This document shows positions 25,469 through 35,373 of a stretch of 64,000 nucleotides of DNA, piece by piece (position 1 is the stretch's first letter; every line of letters starts with the position of its first letter). This DNA is from an uncultured Litoreibacter sp. (GTDB taxonomy: Bacteria; Pseudomonadota; Alphaproteobacteria; Rhodobacterales; Rhodobacteraceae), in contig NZ_CANKWO010000001.1 of assembly GCF_947487515.1 (NCBI RefSeq), positions 62,001-126,000 of the forward strand, given 5' to 3'. The notes under the pieces were generated by a model. The model did not search any database and had not been told where the DNA came from. It saw nothing but the letters and a program-made list of their open reading frames with translations. The position numbers and the translations under genes were made by a program.

Positions 25469-26605
25469 ATGGCAGGCAAACGCAGCATCTTTGAAGAGGT
25501 CGAAACGGCCGAGAAACCTACCGCCCAACCCGGTGCAATTGACCGCGCCGCCAACCGAGGCAACCGGCGCGGGGTACGTGCGTGGCTGATGGTGCTTTTC
25601 GCGATGGTTGTGGTGATGATTGTCGTTGGTGGATTGACCCGCCTGACCGACAGCGGCTTGTCGATAACCGAGTGGAAGCCCGTAACAGGGGCCTTGCCGC
25701 CCATGTCCGAGGCCGCTTGGGAGGCGGAGCTAGATAAATATCGCGAAATTCCCGAATACCAGTTGCAAAACAAAGGCATGAGCCTGTCTGAGTTCAAGAA
25801 TATCTACTGGTGGGAATGGGGGCACCGTCAGTTGGGCCGCGTGATCGGGTTGGTGTGGGCTGTTGGATTCTTGTGGTTCATGATCCGCAAACAAATCCCT
25901 ACAGGCTGGACCGGACGCCTGCTTGCCGTCGGCGCATTGGGCGGGCTGCAAGGTGCGATTGGCTGGTGGATGGTGTCCTCTGGGCTCACGGGCGAGATGC
26001 TGGATGTGGCCTCCTACCGCCTTGCGATTCATCTTGGCTTGGCCTTTGTGATTTTGGGGCTTCTGGCTTGGTATGTGTTCACATTGGCCCGCAGCGAGGC
26101 GGATTTGCTGCAGGCGCGCCGTTTGGGCGTTCCGTCCCTGACCACTTTAACAAGCATTCTGATTCCAGTGGCCTACCTACAAATCATTGTCGGGGCATTG
26201 GTCGCAGGCATTGACGCGGGGCGCACATATACCGACTGGCCACTGATGGCGGGGGAGTTCTTTCCTGCATTGGCCTTCGAATACAGCCCCGCTTGGCGCA
26301 ACTTTTTCGAGAGCGAAGCCTTGGTGCAATTCAACCACCGCATCTTGGGCTATGCCTTGTTTGCCCTTGGGATGTTCGTCTGGTGGCGCTCTCGCGGGGC
26401 GGCGAACCGTGCGGTGAAGCAGGCCTTTGATTGGGTTGCCGTGATGATGTTCGGCCAAATGGTGCTGGGGATCGGCACGGTGCTTTACGCGGCCCCTTGG
26501 CATCTGGCGATCATTCACCAATTGGGGGCGGTCATTTTGATCTGCCTGATCCTGCGCGCTCGTTTCATCAGCATTTACCCACCTGCACAATCTGTAAGGA
26601 CCTGA
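25469..26605 (+). CDS. ctaA: Heme A synthase (COX15/CtaA family)
   Basis: Integral membrane protein of 378 residues with about eight helices, converting heme O to heme A for cytochrome aa3 oxidase. Heme-ligand histidines lie in WWEWGHRQLGRVIG (about 110-123), AIHLGLAF, VQFNHRILGYA (about 285-295) and AIIHQLGA (about 348-355); GGLTRLTDSGLSITEWKPVTG near 52-72 is the family signature. GAGG six bases before the second ATG (25469) decided the start; the ATG at 25457 is the alternative. No other oxidase genes are adjacent. Confidence 0.95.
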   Translation: MAGKRSIFEEVETAEKPTAQPGAIDRAANRGNRRGVRAWLMVLFAMVVVMIVVGGLTRLTDSGLSITEWKPVTGALPPMSEAAWEAELDKYREIPEYQLQNKGMSLSEFKNIYWWEWGHRQLGRVIGLVWAVGFLWFMIRKQIPTGWTGRLLAVGALGGLQGAIGWWMVSSGLTGEMLDVASYRLAIHLGLAFVILGLLAWYVFTLARSEADLLQARRLGVPSLTTLTSILIPVAYLQIIVGALVAGIDAGRTYTDWPLMAGEFFPALAFEYSPAWRNFFESEALVQFNHRILGYALFALGMFVWWRSRGAANRAVKQAFDWVAVMMFGQMVLGIGTVLYAAPWHLAIIHQLGAVILICLILRARFISIYPPAQSVRT

Positions 26606-26610
26606 ACCCT

Positions 26611-28080
26611 ATGTCAGCATATGAAGACCTGATGGCTTATGATCGCACCACGCAAGCTTTGGCCTCGGTGGCGGGGCGCACGGGGTGGGACCAAGAAACG
26701 GTGATGCCTGAGGGGGCGGCTGAGCTGCGCTCTGAGGAGATGGCGGCGCTTGAGGCCGTTTTGCATGCGCGCCGCACGGACGGGCGCATTGGGGATTGGC
26801 TGGCAAAGGCGGAAGCGCCGGACGAGAAGGGGGCCGCGATCCTGCGCGAGTTGACGCGGTCCTATGAGCGCAACACCAAGGTGCCGGAGAAGCTGGCGAC
26901 GGACATGGCGCGACATACTTCCGCAGGGCAGGGTATCTGGGCCAAAGCCCGCGCCGAGGATGATTTTGCCAGTTTCGCGCCGACCTTGACCAAAATGATT
27001 GACCTGAAGCGCGAAGAAGCTGCCTGCCTTGCATCAGGGGGGGATCTGTATGATGCGCTGTTGAACGACTACGAGCCGGGGATGGCCGGAGCCGAGTTGC
27101 AGGGCCTGTTCGACCGCATGCGCCCGCGTCTTGTTGATCTGCGCGCCCGTGTTCTAGCCGCAGATGCACCCGCTAGGCTGGATCGCGAGTTTGATGAGGC
27201 TGGGCAAATGGCCCTGACCGCAAAACTGGCGGAAACCTTCGGATATGACCTGACGCGGGGCCGCATCGATAAGGCGGTTCACCCGTTCTCCAGCGGCTCT
27301 GGCACCGATGTGCGGATCACCACACGCACCAGCCCGCGCGATCCGTTCAACTGCTTCTATTCCACCATCCATGAGGTCGGCCATGCCTGCTACGAGCAGG
27401 GCGTGCGCGCGGATTACGCGCTAACGCCACTTGGCGCGGGCGTGTCAATGGGGGTGCATGAAAGCCAGTCGCGGATTTATGAGAACCAACTTGGTCGCTC
27501 TCGGGCCTTCACCGGCTGGCTGTATGGCCAGATGCGCGATCAGTTTGGCGACTTCGGCGTGGCGGATGAGGACGCCTTTTACGGGGTCGTGAACCGTGTG
27601 GGCTCTGGCTTCATACGGACAGAGGCGGATGAAGTGCACTACAACCTGCATGTCATGCTGCGGTTTGATCTAGAACGTCAGTTGATTTCCGGTGAGTTGG
27701 AAGTGGCCGATTTGGAAGACGCGTGGAATGCGCGGTTCGAAGCGGATTTCGGGGTGGCGGTCGACAAGCCCTCCAATGGCGTTTTGCAAGATGTGCATTG
27801 GTCATTTGGCCTGTTCGGCTACTTCCCGACCTATTCATTGGGGAATGTCTACGCGGGGTGCTTGTATCAATCGCTGCGTGAGGCTGTTCCGGCATTGGAG
27901 AGCGATCTGGCGCGCGGGGATACGGCTGCGGCCACCACATGGTTGCGCGACAACCTGCAACAGTTCGGGGGGCTGCGCACGCCGCGCGACACAATCATCC
28001 ATGCCTGCGGATTTGCCCCGTCTGAGGAGCCGTTGCTGGCGTATTTGGACCAAAAATTCGGATCACTTTACGGCGTCTGA
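26611..28080 (+). CDS. M32 family metallocarboxypeptidase (Taq type)
   Basis: Protein of 489 residues, close to the family length of about 500. The zinc motif HEVGH is at 254-258 (in TIHEVGHACYEQG), followed by the M32 hallmarks VSMGVHESQSRIYEN (about 287-301) and, further on, FIRTEADEVHYNLHVMLR. It removes C-terminal amino acids from peptides in the cytoplasm. ATG at 26611 follows the ctaA stop by five bases with AAGGA upstream, so a ctaA-M32 operon is plausible. The extended reading from 26431 lies in ctaA and was rejected. Confidence 0.94.
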   Translation: MSAYEDLMAYDRTTQALASVAGRTGWDQETVMPEGAAELRSEEMAALEAVLHARRTDGRIGDWLAKAEAPDEKGAAILRELTRSYERNTKVPEKLATDMARHTSAGQGIWAKARAEDDFASFAPTLTKMIDLKREEAACLASGGDLYDALLNDYEPGMAGAELQGLFDRMRPRLVDLRARVLAADAPARLDREFDEAGQMALTAKLAETFGYDLTRGRIDKAVHPFSSGSGTDVRITTRTSPRDPFNCFYSTIHEVGHACYEQGVRADYALTPLGAGVSMGVHESQSRIYENQLGRSRAFTGWLYGQMRDQFGDFGVADEDAFYGVVNRVGSGFIRTEADEVHYNLHVMLRFDLERQLISGELEVADLEDAWNARFEADFGVAVDKPSNGVLQDVHWSFGLFGYFPTYSLGNVYAGCLYQSLREAVPALESDLARGDTAAATTWLRDNLQQFGGLRTPRDTIIHACGFAPSEEPLLAYLDQKFGSLYGV

Positions 28081-28085
28081 CGGAC

Positions 28086-28105
28086 CCTCCGGGGGAGGTA
28101 TTTTT
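28086..28105 (+). terminator. Short stem-loop with T run after the M32 gene
   Basis: CCTCC-GGG-GGAGG followed by TATTTTT, six bases after the stop codon. I recall similar GC hairpins followed by ATTTTT after stop codons in Roseobacter genomes. The stem is only five pairs, so efficiency is uncertain. Confidence 0.5.
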
Positions 28106-28135
28106 GAAGCAATGATGTTGAAGGCATCGCCAAGT

Positions 28136-28825
28136 TTACTTGCGGGGCTGGAGTTCCTTTAAGGCGTCGACGATGTAGGTGTCTGAAAGGGAAAATCCGC
28201 GCGTTTCAGAGGCGTGCGTATTCGGGTGAGTGAGCAGGCTCTGCATTAAGGTCAAGAACTCTGGGTAACTGTCAGCGATTTTCAACTTCTCGATTTCGTC
28301 CGCTCCAAAGGAGATGATTTGGCCAGACCTGCCATTCGGTCCCGGATCAAAGTCGATGCCAATGTTGTTGCCCGCGCCATCGGCGCCAAAAGGGACCCAA
28401 GCGCTATTGGCATACATCGGTTTAATCGTGTCATGTGGTGCAGATGTATAGGCATCGGCATAGTCTTGTGGGTCTTCGCGCGAGATGAGGACCCAATTCT
28501 GATAGTCGCGAATGATTCCATCAACGCCGAGCATTTGTGAGCCAAAGAAAATAGTATTGTCGCCGTGACGCCCCGCACCTCCATTGTTTAACTTTAATGC
28601 GGCAATGAGCTCAGGTGGGAGCTGGTGGGGGATTACCGCCTGCAGCCGGTCGATTTGAGCATCTGTAGCTCCTCTGGCCAATGTGCCCTTTTGGGATGGG
28701 AAGGCCTTATATACAGCTTCAGTGTATTGCGACCATGCGGAGGTCTGATCGGAGGGCCTTAAACCCCAAATAGCTGCGATGGCCAAAAGCATGACCACCG
28801 CAAGTAGGACGTAAATTGAATTCAT
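28136..28825 (-). CDS. Membrane-anchored SMI1/KNR4 (SUKH) family protein
   Basis: Protein of 229 residues. A hydrophobic N-terminal helix (residues 5-22) looks like an uncleaved anchor or signal. The SUKH-like core spans about 50-200: LQAVIPHQLPPELIAALKLNNGG is the typical opening, then IIRDYQNWVLI, WVPFGADGAGNNIGIDFDPG and GQIISFG. SUKH proteins include immunity proteins of polymorphic toxins, but many are house-keeping; no toxin gene is adjacent. Its ATG follows directly after the TAA of the ABC ATPase gene, so it is the last gene of the peptide transporter operon and may relate to that system. Confidence 0.8.
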   Translation of the reverse strand: MNSIYVLLAVVMLLAIAAIWGLRPSDQTSAWSQYTEAVYKAFPSQKGTLARGATDAQIDRLQAVIPHQLPPELIAALKLNNGGAGRHGDNTIFFGSQMLGVDGIIRDYQNWVLISREDPQDYADAYTSAPHDTIKPMYANSAWVPFGADGAGNNIGIDFDPGPNGRSGQIISFGADEIEKLKIADSYPEFLTLMQSLLTHPNTHASETRGFSLSDTYIVDALKELQPRK

Positions 28826-30910
28826 TTATTCTGCCGCGATTTTGATAACTGGTTCCATGCGCGCCAACACATCGTCGGCAAGGTGGCACTTAACCTGATG
28901 CCCTTCTGCCATGTCGCGCACCGGTGGTACTTCTTTCTCACACAGACCACCCAGAACTTGATCCTTCCAACGGCAGCGCGTCTGGAACGGGCAGCCAGAG
29001 GGCGGGTTCATGGCGGATGGGATGTCACCCTCAAGGACGATGTGCTGCTTTTCGATGGAGGTGTCCGCGATGGGAACCGCAGACAACAGCGCCTCTGTAT
29101 AGGGGTGGTATGGGGGCTGGAATACCTGATCGGTCGTGCCCAGTTCCACTACATGGCCAAGGTACATTACCATAACGCGATCAGATAGATAGCGAACGAT
29201 GCTAAGGTCATGTGAAATGAACAGCAACGTGGTTTTGTTTTCGCGTTGAATTTCCATCAAAAGATCGGTCACGGCAGCTTGGACAGAGACATCAAGCGCT
29301 GACACAGGTTCGTCAGCCACCACAATTCGAGCGTCCCCGGCAAAGGCGCGGGCGATGCCAACGCGTTGCTTTTGCCCCCCCGACAATTGGCGGGGCATGC
29401 GTGTGGCAAACTCTCGGGGCAGTTTGACCAGATCCAGCAGCTCCAGCATACGTTGGTGGCGCGCGGCTTCATCTTCTCCGATGCCGAAGATTTCCAAGGC
29501 ACGAATGATCTGGCGTCCGACTGTCATTGACGGGTTCAGCGTATCAAACGGATTCTGAAACACCATTTGAACATCCGAGACCGTTTTCGTGTCGCGGTCC
29601 TCAATTGGGGTGTCTTGGATGTCCTTGCCGTGGAGCGCGATCTTGCCCTCGGTCGCGGTCTCCAAGCCCATAAGCACCTTGGCGAAGGTGGATTTTCCGC
29701 AGCCGGATTCCCCCACGATGGCAAGGGTTTCGGATTCTCGGGCCTCGAAGGTTAGCGTTTCATTCGCCTTCACCACCTTCTTGTTCGCCCCGCCAAACAG
29801 GGCCGAAGCGGCGACCTCGTAGTATTTCTTGAGGTTGTCCATTCGCAGAACCACGTCACCGGGTTCGGGTTTTTCCGTTTGGGCGCCAACCTCAATCGGG
29901 GCCTGCCAATCGATCTCCTCGATCCGACGGCAGCGCGATCCGTGGCGGTCATTGCCTTTGATCGGCTGCATGCGGACGCTGCCTTGGTTGCACAGCCCGT
30001 CTTGAAAGTAGTCACAACGCGGCCCGAAATTGCACCCGTCGGGGCGCTCATGGGGCAGGGGGAAGTTCCCCGGGATCGCTACGAGCGGGCGAGCGTTCTT
30101 ATCCGCCCCGGGAAGTGGGATGGAGCGGAACAACGCCTGTGTATAGGGGTGCTGCATGTCGTCGAATACATCCGCAATGGAGCCGGTTTCCACAGCTTCA
30201 CCTGAATACATAACGCAGATGCGGTCGCAGGTTTCCAACACCAACCCGAGGTTGTGCGAGATGAACAGCATTGACGTGCCGTATTTCTTGCCCAAGTCTT
30301 TGACCAGTTTCACCACGGCCGCCTCTACCGTCACATCAAGCGCGGTGGTTGGTTCATCCAAGATCAACAAGGATGGTTTCGACATCAACGCCATAGCGAT
30401 GACGATCCGTTGCTGTTGCCCGCCCGATAGCTGGTGCGGAAAGGAGTTCAAGATACGTTCGGGGTCGGGAAGCTTCACATCTGTGACCACCTCCAACGCG
30501 CGGCTGTAGGCTTCGGCCTTGGACGTGCCGAAGTGGATCATCGGGACTTCCATGAGCTGCTTGCCGATGCGCATGGCAGGGTTCAGCGACGCCATGGGTT
30601 CTTGATAGATCATCGCGATCTGGGAGCCGCGAATGTCGCGCAGCTCTTCTGGGCTCATCTGGCCAAGGTCTTGACCTTTGAATTTGATCGATCCACCCAC
30701 CACACGTCCGTTCACGCCAAGATCTTGCATGACCCCAAGGGCCACGGTGGATTTGCCGCAGCCGGATTCGCCCACAAGGCCCATGGCCTCGCCGGGTTGC
30801 ACGGTGCACGAAAAATCCATCACCGCCGGAATTTCCCGCAAACGCGTGAAGAAGGAGATGGAGAGCTGATCGATCTCTAGGATCGGGCCGGAATATGTAT
30901 CATCAGACAT
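28826..30910 (-). CDS. Fused double ATP-binding protein of a peptide ABC transporter (DppD-DppF type)
   Basis: Protein of 694 residues made of two complete ABC ATPase modules: first about 8-330 with Walker A GESGCGKST near 49 and LSGGQQQR near 165; second about 350-690 with its own GESGCGKST near 400 and LSGGQKQR near 510. Each is followed by the oligopeptide/dipeptide C-terminal Cys-rich region (CNFGPRCDYFQDGLC; CPFQTRCRWKD), which binds an iron-sulfur cluster in some relatives. It powers import through the two permeases encoded just upstream. A fused DF ATPase replaces two separate genes. Confidence 0.94.
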   Translation of the reverse strand: MSDDTYSGPILEIDQLSISFFTRLREIPAVMDFSCTVQPGEAMGLVGESGCGKSTVALGVMQDLGVNGRVVGGSIKFKGQDLGQMSPEELRDIRGSQIAMIYQEPMASLNPAMRIGKQLMEVPMIHFGTSKAEAYSRALEVVTDVKLPDPERILNSFPHQLSGGQQQRIVIAMALMSKPSLLILDEPTTALDVTVEAAVVKLVKDLGKKYGTSMLFISHNLGLVLETCDRICVMYSGEAVETGSIADVFDDMQHPYTQALFRSIPLPGADKNARPLVAIPGNFPLPHERPDGCNFGPRCDYFQDGLCNQGSVRMQPIKGNDRHGSRCRRIEEIDWQAPIEVGAQTEKPEPGDVVLRMDNLKKYYEVAASALFGGANKKVVKANETLTFEARESETLAIVGESGCGKSTFAKVLMGLETATEGKIALHGKDIQDTPIEDRDTKTVSDVQMVFQNPFDTLNPSMTVGRQIIRALEIFGIGEDEAARHQRMLELLDLVKLPREFATRMPRQLSGGQKQRVGIARAFAGDARIVVADEPVSALDVSVQAAVTDLLMEIQRENKTTLLFISHDLSIVRYLSDRVMVMYLGHVVELGTTDQVFQPPYHPYTEALLSAVPIADTSIEKQHIVLEGDIPSAMNPPSGCPFQTRCRWKDQVLGGLCEKEVPPVRDMAEGHQVKCHLADDVLARMEPVIKIAAE

Positions 30911-30914
30911 GGGC

Positions 30915-32369
30915 TTAATCCTTCAGGCTTTCTTCGCGCAAACCATCCGCAAGAAGATTGAGACCGAGCACGAGGCTCATCAAGGCGATGGCAGGGACAA
31001 TGGCAGGATGCGGGAAAACGCTTAGCAATCGCCGGCCCGAATTGATCGTGGTGCCCCAGTCAGGGCTTTCCGATGACAGCCCGAGGCCAAAGAAGCCCAA
31101 AGTGCCCAGAAGGATCGTTGTGTAGCCAATGCGCAGGCAGAAATCGACGATCAGCGGGCCACGCGCATTGGGCAGGATTTCCCAAAGCATGATGTACCAA
31201 GGGCCCTCGCCACGGGTTTGCCCCGCAGCCACATAATCGCGGGTCTTGATGTCCAGCACGAGGCCACGCACGATCCGAAACACGGTAGGCGAGTTCACGA
31301 AAACCACGGATACGAACACGATTAGTACGCCGCCATCAATCGAGATGATGCCAAAGGGATCCGCATCCCACGCCATACCAAGGTAGATGTAGCCGCCGAT
31401 TAACACCGTTAGACCGACATAGAGGTTCCGTTTTGCAGGCTCGGTGAAATAGCGCGAGTCGAACAGCACGACAAAGAACACCAAGGGGAACAAAAACAGG
31501 ATCGACGCCAAAATTGTCGGCACACGCCAGATATAGTCCGTACCCGGTATCTGGATGCCAGCGGCACGAATTTCAGGCGTTACCAATAAGAAAAACAGCA
31601 AGATCACGGGGAAGGCCAAAACCAAATTCGCCATAAAGCTGATTACAGTGTCCAGCTTGCCGCCAAAGTAGCCAGCGGGCAGGCCAAGCGTGATACCAAC
31701 CATGAAGGCAAACAGCGTGGCCGCTGGGGCGATGATCAAAACGACTTGGCTGCCCTTGACCACCCGCGAGAACACGTCGCGGGCTAGATTGTCACCCCCC
31801 AAGAGGTAGTGCGCATAATCCCCGTCCTCAGCCCCGCGCAATGGCGTGCCGGGCAGCTTGTTTTTCATGCCGGACACTTGAGCCAAAGGATCATGGGTTA
31901 GGATCAGGTTCATTTCGACGAAAATTGCGGTGAACACCCAGAACATCACAATCATAAAGCCGATCATACCGATCGGACTATCGAACAGCTTGCCGTAGAG
32001 ACCGAGCCTGCGTTTATAGGTGATCGACAGGTAGAAGGTTGCTGCAAGGGCGATCCAGACCGGAAGCATGCGAACACCCAATTCTCCAACGATACCAGCA
32101 GCCCCATAGGGCAACACAATGCCCGCCAAAAGGTAAATGGCGGTTAGCAGCAAAGTGAGCACCACCAAGGGAAGTATCGTGGTTAAAAGCACGGCAGAGT
32201 TCTGCATCTGTTGCGGCGGGGACGTTGGGCCCCCGAATGCCAATTGAGCATTCTCAATGAAGTTCAACACAAGATATCCGACAACAGCTAAGGCCAAAGA
32301 CAATAGCGTCACCGTGAAGATCGGATTCAAAAAGGTGCCTAGCGCACCTGTCCAAGTGAGCGGCTCCAT
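30915..32369 (-). CDS. Peptide ABC transporter permease, DppC type, enlarged
   Basis: Inner-membrane permease of 484 residues, far longer than the usual 280-330. The BPD transport core includes DNLARDVFSRVVKGSQVVLI (about 200-219) and the EAA-loop RGEGPWYIMLWEILPNARGPL near 395-415. Extra sequence lies at the N-terminus (about 1-130, several additional hydrophobic helices) and in the middle (about 290-345, two more helices with VLFDSRYFTEPAKRN between). The start overlaps the previous stop by one base, and the gene is four bases before the ATPase. Substrate is probably a peptide or similar; it cannot be read from sequence. Confidence 0.9.
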   Translation of the reverse strand: MEPLTWTGALGTFLNPIFTVTLLSLALAVVGYLVLNFIENAQLAFGGPTSPPQQMQNSAVLLTTILPLVVLTLLLTAIYLLAGIVLPYGAAGIVGELGVRMLPVWIALAATFYLSITYKRRLGLYGKLFDSPIGMIGFMIVMFWVFTAIFVEMNLILTHDPLAQVSGMKNKLPGTPLRGAEDGDYAHYLLGGDNLARDVFSRVVKGSQVVLIIAPAATLFAFMVGITLGLPAGYFGGKLDTVISFMANLVLAFPVILLFFLLVTPEIRAAGIQIPGTDYIWRVPTILASILFLFPLVFFVVLFDSRYFTEPAKRNLYVGLTVLIGGYIYLGMAWDADPFGIISIDGGVLIVFVSVVFVNSPTVFRIVRGLVLDIKTRDYVAAGQTRGEGPWYIMLWEILPNARGPLIVDFCLRIGYTTILLGTLGFFGLGLSSESPDWGTTINSGRRLLSVFPHPAIVPAIALMSLVLGLNLLADGLREESLKD

Positions 32370-33418
32370 TATGAAATCCTAATGCGAGGGTTGAGGAACA
32401 CGTAGCCGATGTCCGAGATCAGCTGCGTAAGCAAAACGACGACCACAGCCACAACCGAGCCACCAAGCAACAGGTCGATGTCGTTGTTCGAGGCTGCCTG
32501 CACCAGCATCCAGCCGAAGCCTTTGTAATTGAACAAGGTCTCGGTGATCACAACGCCAGTTAGCAGGTAAGGGAATTGCAGCATGATCACTGTAAACGGC
32601 GCGATCAATGCGTTGCGCAGCGCGTGTTTGATGACAATATTGCCGAAGCTGACCCCCTTTAGACGCGCGGTGCGGATGTATTGCGCGGTCATCACCTCAG
32701 CCATGGAGGCACGGGTCATCCGCGCGACATAGCCCACCCCGTAGAGGGCGATGGTGGCGATGGGCAGGGTGATATTGGCCCAAGTGAAGTCCTCCATCGC
32801 GGAGGTGGCGGAGCCTTTAAACCACTTCAACCCGAAGGACGATGAGGCAAAGACCGCGATAAAGATCACGCCTGACACATATTCAGGTGTCGCGGATGAG
32901 GCGATGGAGAAGGTCGATAGCGTCCGGTCCATCCGGCTGCCTTCGCGCATACCTGCAAGGACGCCGATAATCAGGGCAACAGGGATCATCACGGCGAATG
33001 CGCCCAATGCCAGCCAGCCAGTTAGGCCCAGTCTTTTGAAAATAATCTCGCCCGCGTCCCCTTTGAAGACGGTCGAATATCCCCACTCCAGTTGCAAAAC
33101 GCCGCAGTATTTTGGCGCCGTCTCGGCTGTGTTGACCCCTTCGCGAATACATTTCCCCGTGGTTTTGCCATCTTCATCCGTGTAGACGTGATTGGGCACC
33201 ACCCCCAGCCAACGCCCGTATTTGACGCTTAACGGGGCCGTATAGCCTTCGCGGGTCAGGTAGCTGACCACCGCCTCATCGGACATGCGAAAATTGCCCT
33301 GTGTTTTGGCAAGCTTCTCAAGATTGGGGTAAAGGTTCGTCATGAAGAACACGATGAACGTCAAGCAAAGCGCCGTCAGCAGCATCACGCCTACACGTCG
33401 TAGGATGAACATTCCCAT
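32369..33418 (-). CDS. Peptide ABC transporter permease, DppB type
   Basis: Inner-membrane permease of 349 residues starting MGMFILRRVGVMLLTAL, the classic DppB/OppB opening. The EAA region (about 235-270, RLKGVSFGNIVIKHALRNAL) and the closing transmembrane segments are typical. A periplasmic loop between helices 1 and 2 is long (about 35-125). A TTG at 33478 would add 20 polar residues; the ATG at 33416-33418 was preferred because it restores the family N-terminus, with AGGGA 10 bases upstream. It is cotranscribed with the binding-protein gene upstream. Confidence 0.9.
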   Translation of the reverse strand: MGMFILRRVGVMLLTALCLTFIVFFMTNLYPNLEKLAKTQGNFRMSDEAVVSYLTREGYTAPLSVKYGRWLGVVPNHVYTDEDGKTTGKCIREGVNTAETAPKYCGVLQLEWGYSTVFKGDAGEIIFKRLGLTGWLALGAFAVMIPVALIIGVLAGMREGSRMDRTLSTFSIASSATPEYVSGVIFIAVFASSSFGLKWFKGSATSAMEDFTWANITLPIATIALYGVGYVARMTRASMAEVMTAQYIRTARLKGVSFGNIVIKHALRNALIAPFTVIMLQFPYLLTGVVITETLFNYKGFGWMLVQAASNNDIDLLLGGSVVAVVVVLLTQLISDIGYVFLNPRIRIS

Positions 33419-33511
33419 GAAATTGGGGTCCCTGTGTGTTGGCCGCGGGGGTGCACCCTTATGGGCGTCTGATGCCAAGGCAGTCTTGGCAGCGCGGAGT
33501 GGTTAAAGAAA

Positions 33512-33537
33512 GGGCCGCTCCTTGAAGGAAGCGGCCC
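33512..33537 (-). terminator. Stem-loop between binding-protein and permease genes
   Basis: GGGCCGCT and AGCGGCCC pair, with an inner CCTT/AAGG, followed on the minus strand by TTTCTTT. In ABC operons such hairpins reduce permease expression and stabilise the binding-protein mRNA; full termination is unlikely since the permeases lack another evident promoter. Confidence 0.65.
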
Positions 33538-33551
33538 AGACTTGATGTGCT

Positions 33552-35225
33552 TTAGGCAGAGAAGCCGTACTTATAAATCTGCGGAAGATAGGCGATGTGC
33601 ATATCTGCCCCCACAATGCCCGGCTTCATATGGCGGTAGAGAGAGCGCCAATACGGCTGGATTGTCACGCCTTCGTCCCGCATGATTGTCTGCAACTTCA
33701 CCATAACTTCGCGACGCTTGTCCGCATCGGCAATGGAGTTGGCTTCAGCCAAGGCCGCATCAAACTCCGCATTGGAGAAGGCCGCTTCATTCCATGCTTC
33801 ACCAGAGCGGTACGCAAGGCCCAAAATCTGGACGCCCAATGGACGGTGGTTCCAGTTGGTGGACGAGAAGCCGTATTTCGTCCAATCGTTCCAGAAGGTC
33901 GTGCCCGGAATGATCGTCCGCTTGATGTTGAAGCCAGCGTCACGCAGCTGCGCGCCAACGGCATCGGTGGTGTTCTTGCGCCAGTCATCGTCGATGGAGA
34001 TCAGCTCGAACTCGTAATCACCCATACCGGCTTCGTCCAACAGCGCCTTGGCACCTGCGGGGTCATGCTCAAAACCTGGAACATCCGCATATTCTGGATG
34101 CATAGGCCCCACATGGGTGTTGTCGGCGATTTGGCCCTGACCGGCATACCCCAACTCGAGACACACGCCACGATCAACGGCCATGGCGATGGCTTTGCGA
34201 ACCCGCACGTCGGCGTAGGGTTTCTTGCCATCCGCGTCTTCCGCGGCTTGGTTTGGACGGATCACGATTGTAGCGGCAGATGGCACTTCGGATTGCTCCC
34301 AGCCAAGGCCAGCCATGACGTCGACGAATTCGCCAACGGTTTCATAAAGGATATCCACCTCGTCAGACTCAGCGGCTGCGACCCATGCAGCAGGGTCGGT
34401 GCCATAGTCGATGAATTCGATCCGGTCGAGATATGCGCCTTTGCCAGCCGCATAGCCCCACCACTCAAACCCTTCGTTGCGAACAACCACGCCCTTTACC
34501 TGAACCTCTAGGGATTCCGGCGTGTAAGGACCTGTGCCGATAGGGTTGGCCAACATGTCCTCTGCGGTGCCCGTCGCCGAGCTGTGCACAACCGCAGCAG
34601 GATAATCCGACATGCCAGCAATCAATGTGATGTCAGGGGCAGGGAGGTTCAGTTTGACCGTGTGGCTGTCCACCACGGTCACGCCGCCTTCAATCGCGGT
34701 GTTGGTGTTCGCGTCAACAAGGACTGCGAAACGACCGGCCATGGAGTTGCCTTCGACGTTCTTGTCACACCAAGCCGTGATCATACGGGCCACATCATCG
34801 GCGTTGAAGTCGTCGCCGTTGTTCCATTTCACGCCTTTGCGGACATTCAATGTGTACTCGGTGGCGTCATCACTGATTTCCCAAGACTCGAGAAGCATCG
34901 GCTCAAAAGACCCATCAGAGTTGTACTCAACGAGGTACTCCAGCCAACCGGCGGTGAAATACGCCATTTGTGTCCAGTCATATGTTCGTGGATCTTTCAG
35001 CGCGCGTACTTCCATCTGCATGCGCATAGTGCCGCCCTGCTTGGGCTTCTCCATCGCAGCAGCGGGGCTCGCGCCAATCAGGCCGTAGGCAGCCGTTACA
35101 GTGACGCCGAGCATGGTGGCACGGGACATGAACTCGCGGCGATCCATTTCGCCTGCTTTGTGCTCATCAACGTACATTTCCACTGCTGGGTGCACTGGGC
35201 CGCCGTTAAAGGTTTGCTTGGTCAT
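33552..35225 (-). CDS. Peptide ABC transporter substrate-binding protein (family 5)
   Basis: Protein of 557 residues. The N-terminus carries a twin-arginine export signal ([14 protein letters not shown] near 28-41, hydrophobic to about 57), preceded by an unusually long polar lead of 27 residues. The mature part is a DppA/OppA-type solute-binding protein: [35 protein letters not shown] (split over 100-135) and [11 protein letters not shown] near 345 are family marks. It delivers the substrate to the DppBC-type permeases encoded downstream. GGGAG precedes the ATG at good spacing. Confidence 0.93.
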   Translation of the reverse strand: MTKQTFNGGPVHPAVEMYVDEHKAGEMDRREFMSRATMLGVTVTAAYGLIGASPAAAMEKPKQGGTMRMQMEVRALKDPRTYDWTQMAYFTAGWLEYLVEYNSDGSFEPMLLESWEISDDATEYTLNVRKGVKWNNGDDFNADDVARMITAWCDKNVEGNSMAGRFAVLVDANTNTAIEGGVTVVDSHTVKLNLPAPDITLIAGMSDYPAAVVHSSATGTAEDMLANPIGTGPYTPESLEVQVKGVVVRNEGFEWWGYAAGKGAYLDRIEFIDYGTDPAAWVAAAESDEVDILYETVGEFVDVMAGLGWEQSEVPSAATIVIRPNQAAEDADGKKPYADVRVRKAIAMAVDRGVCLELGYAGQGQIADNTHVGPMHPEYADVPGFEHDPAGAKALLDEAGMGDYEFELISIDDDWRKNTTDAVGAQLRDAGFNIKRTIIPGTTFWNDWTKYGFSSTNWNHRPLGVQILGLAYRSGEAWNEAAFSNAEFDAALAEANSIADADKRREVMVKLQTIMRDEGVTIQPYWRSLYRHMKPGIVGADMHIAYLPQIYKYGFSA

Positions 35226-35373
35226 TTGTGTCTCCCTGAAGACTTGTAAGTTTATTGGTGAGCAGTCCCCGAAGTTCCCCAGATTGACTGACTTTAAAGC
35301 TTTCGTTCGTTCGCCTTAACGTTTCCCCTCAACGCACCAAATGTCATTGCGCATCAATTTTGGAGAGGCGTCA

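Noticed and set aside
28136-28825. Polymorphic toxin immunity locus
   Set aside because: The SUKH-like protein has no toxin, no repeat of immunity genes and sits in a transporter operon.
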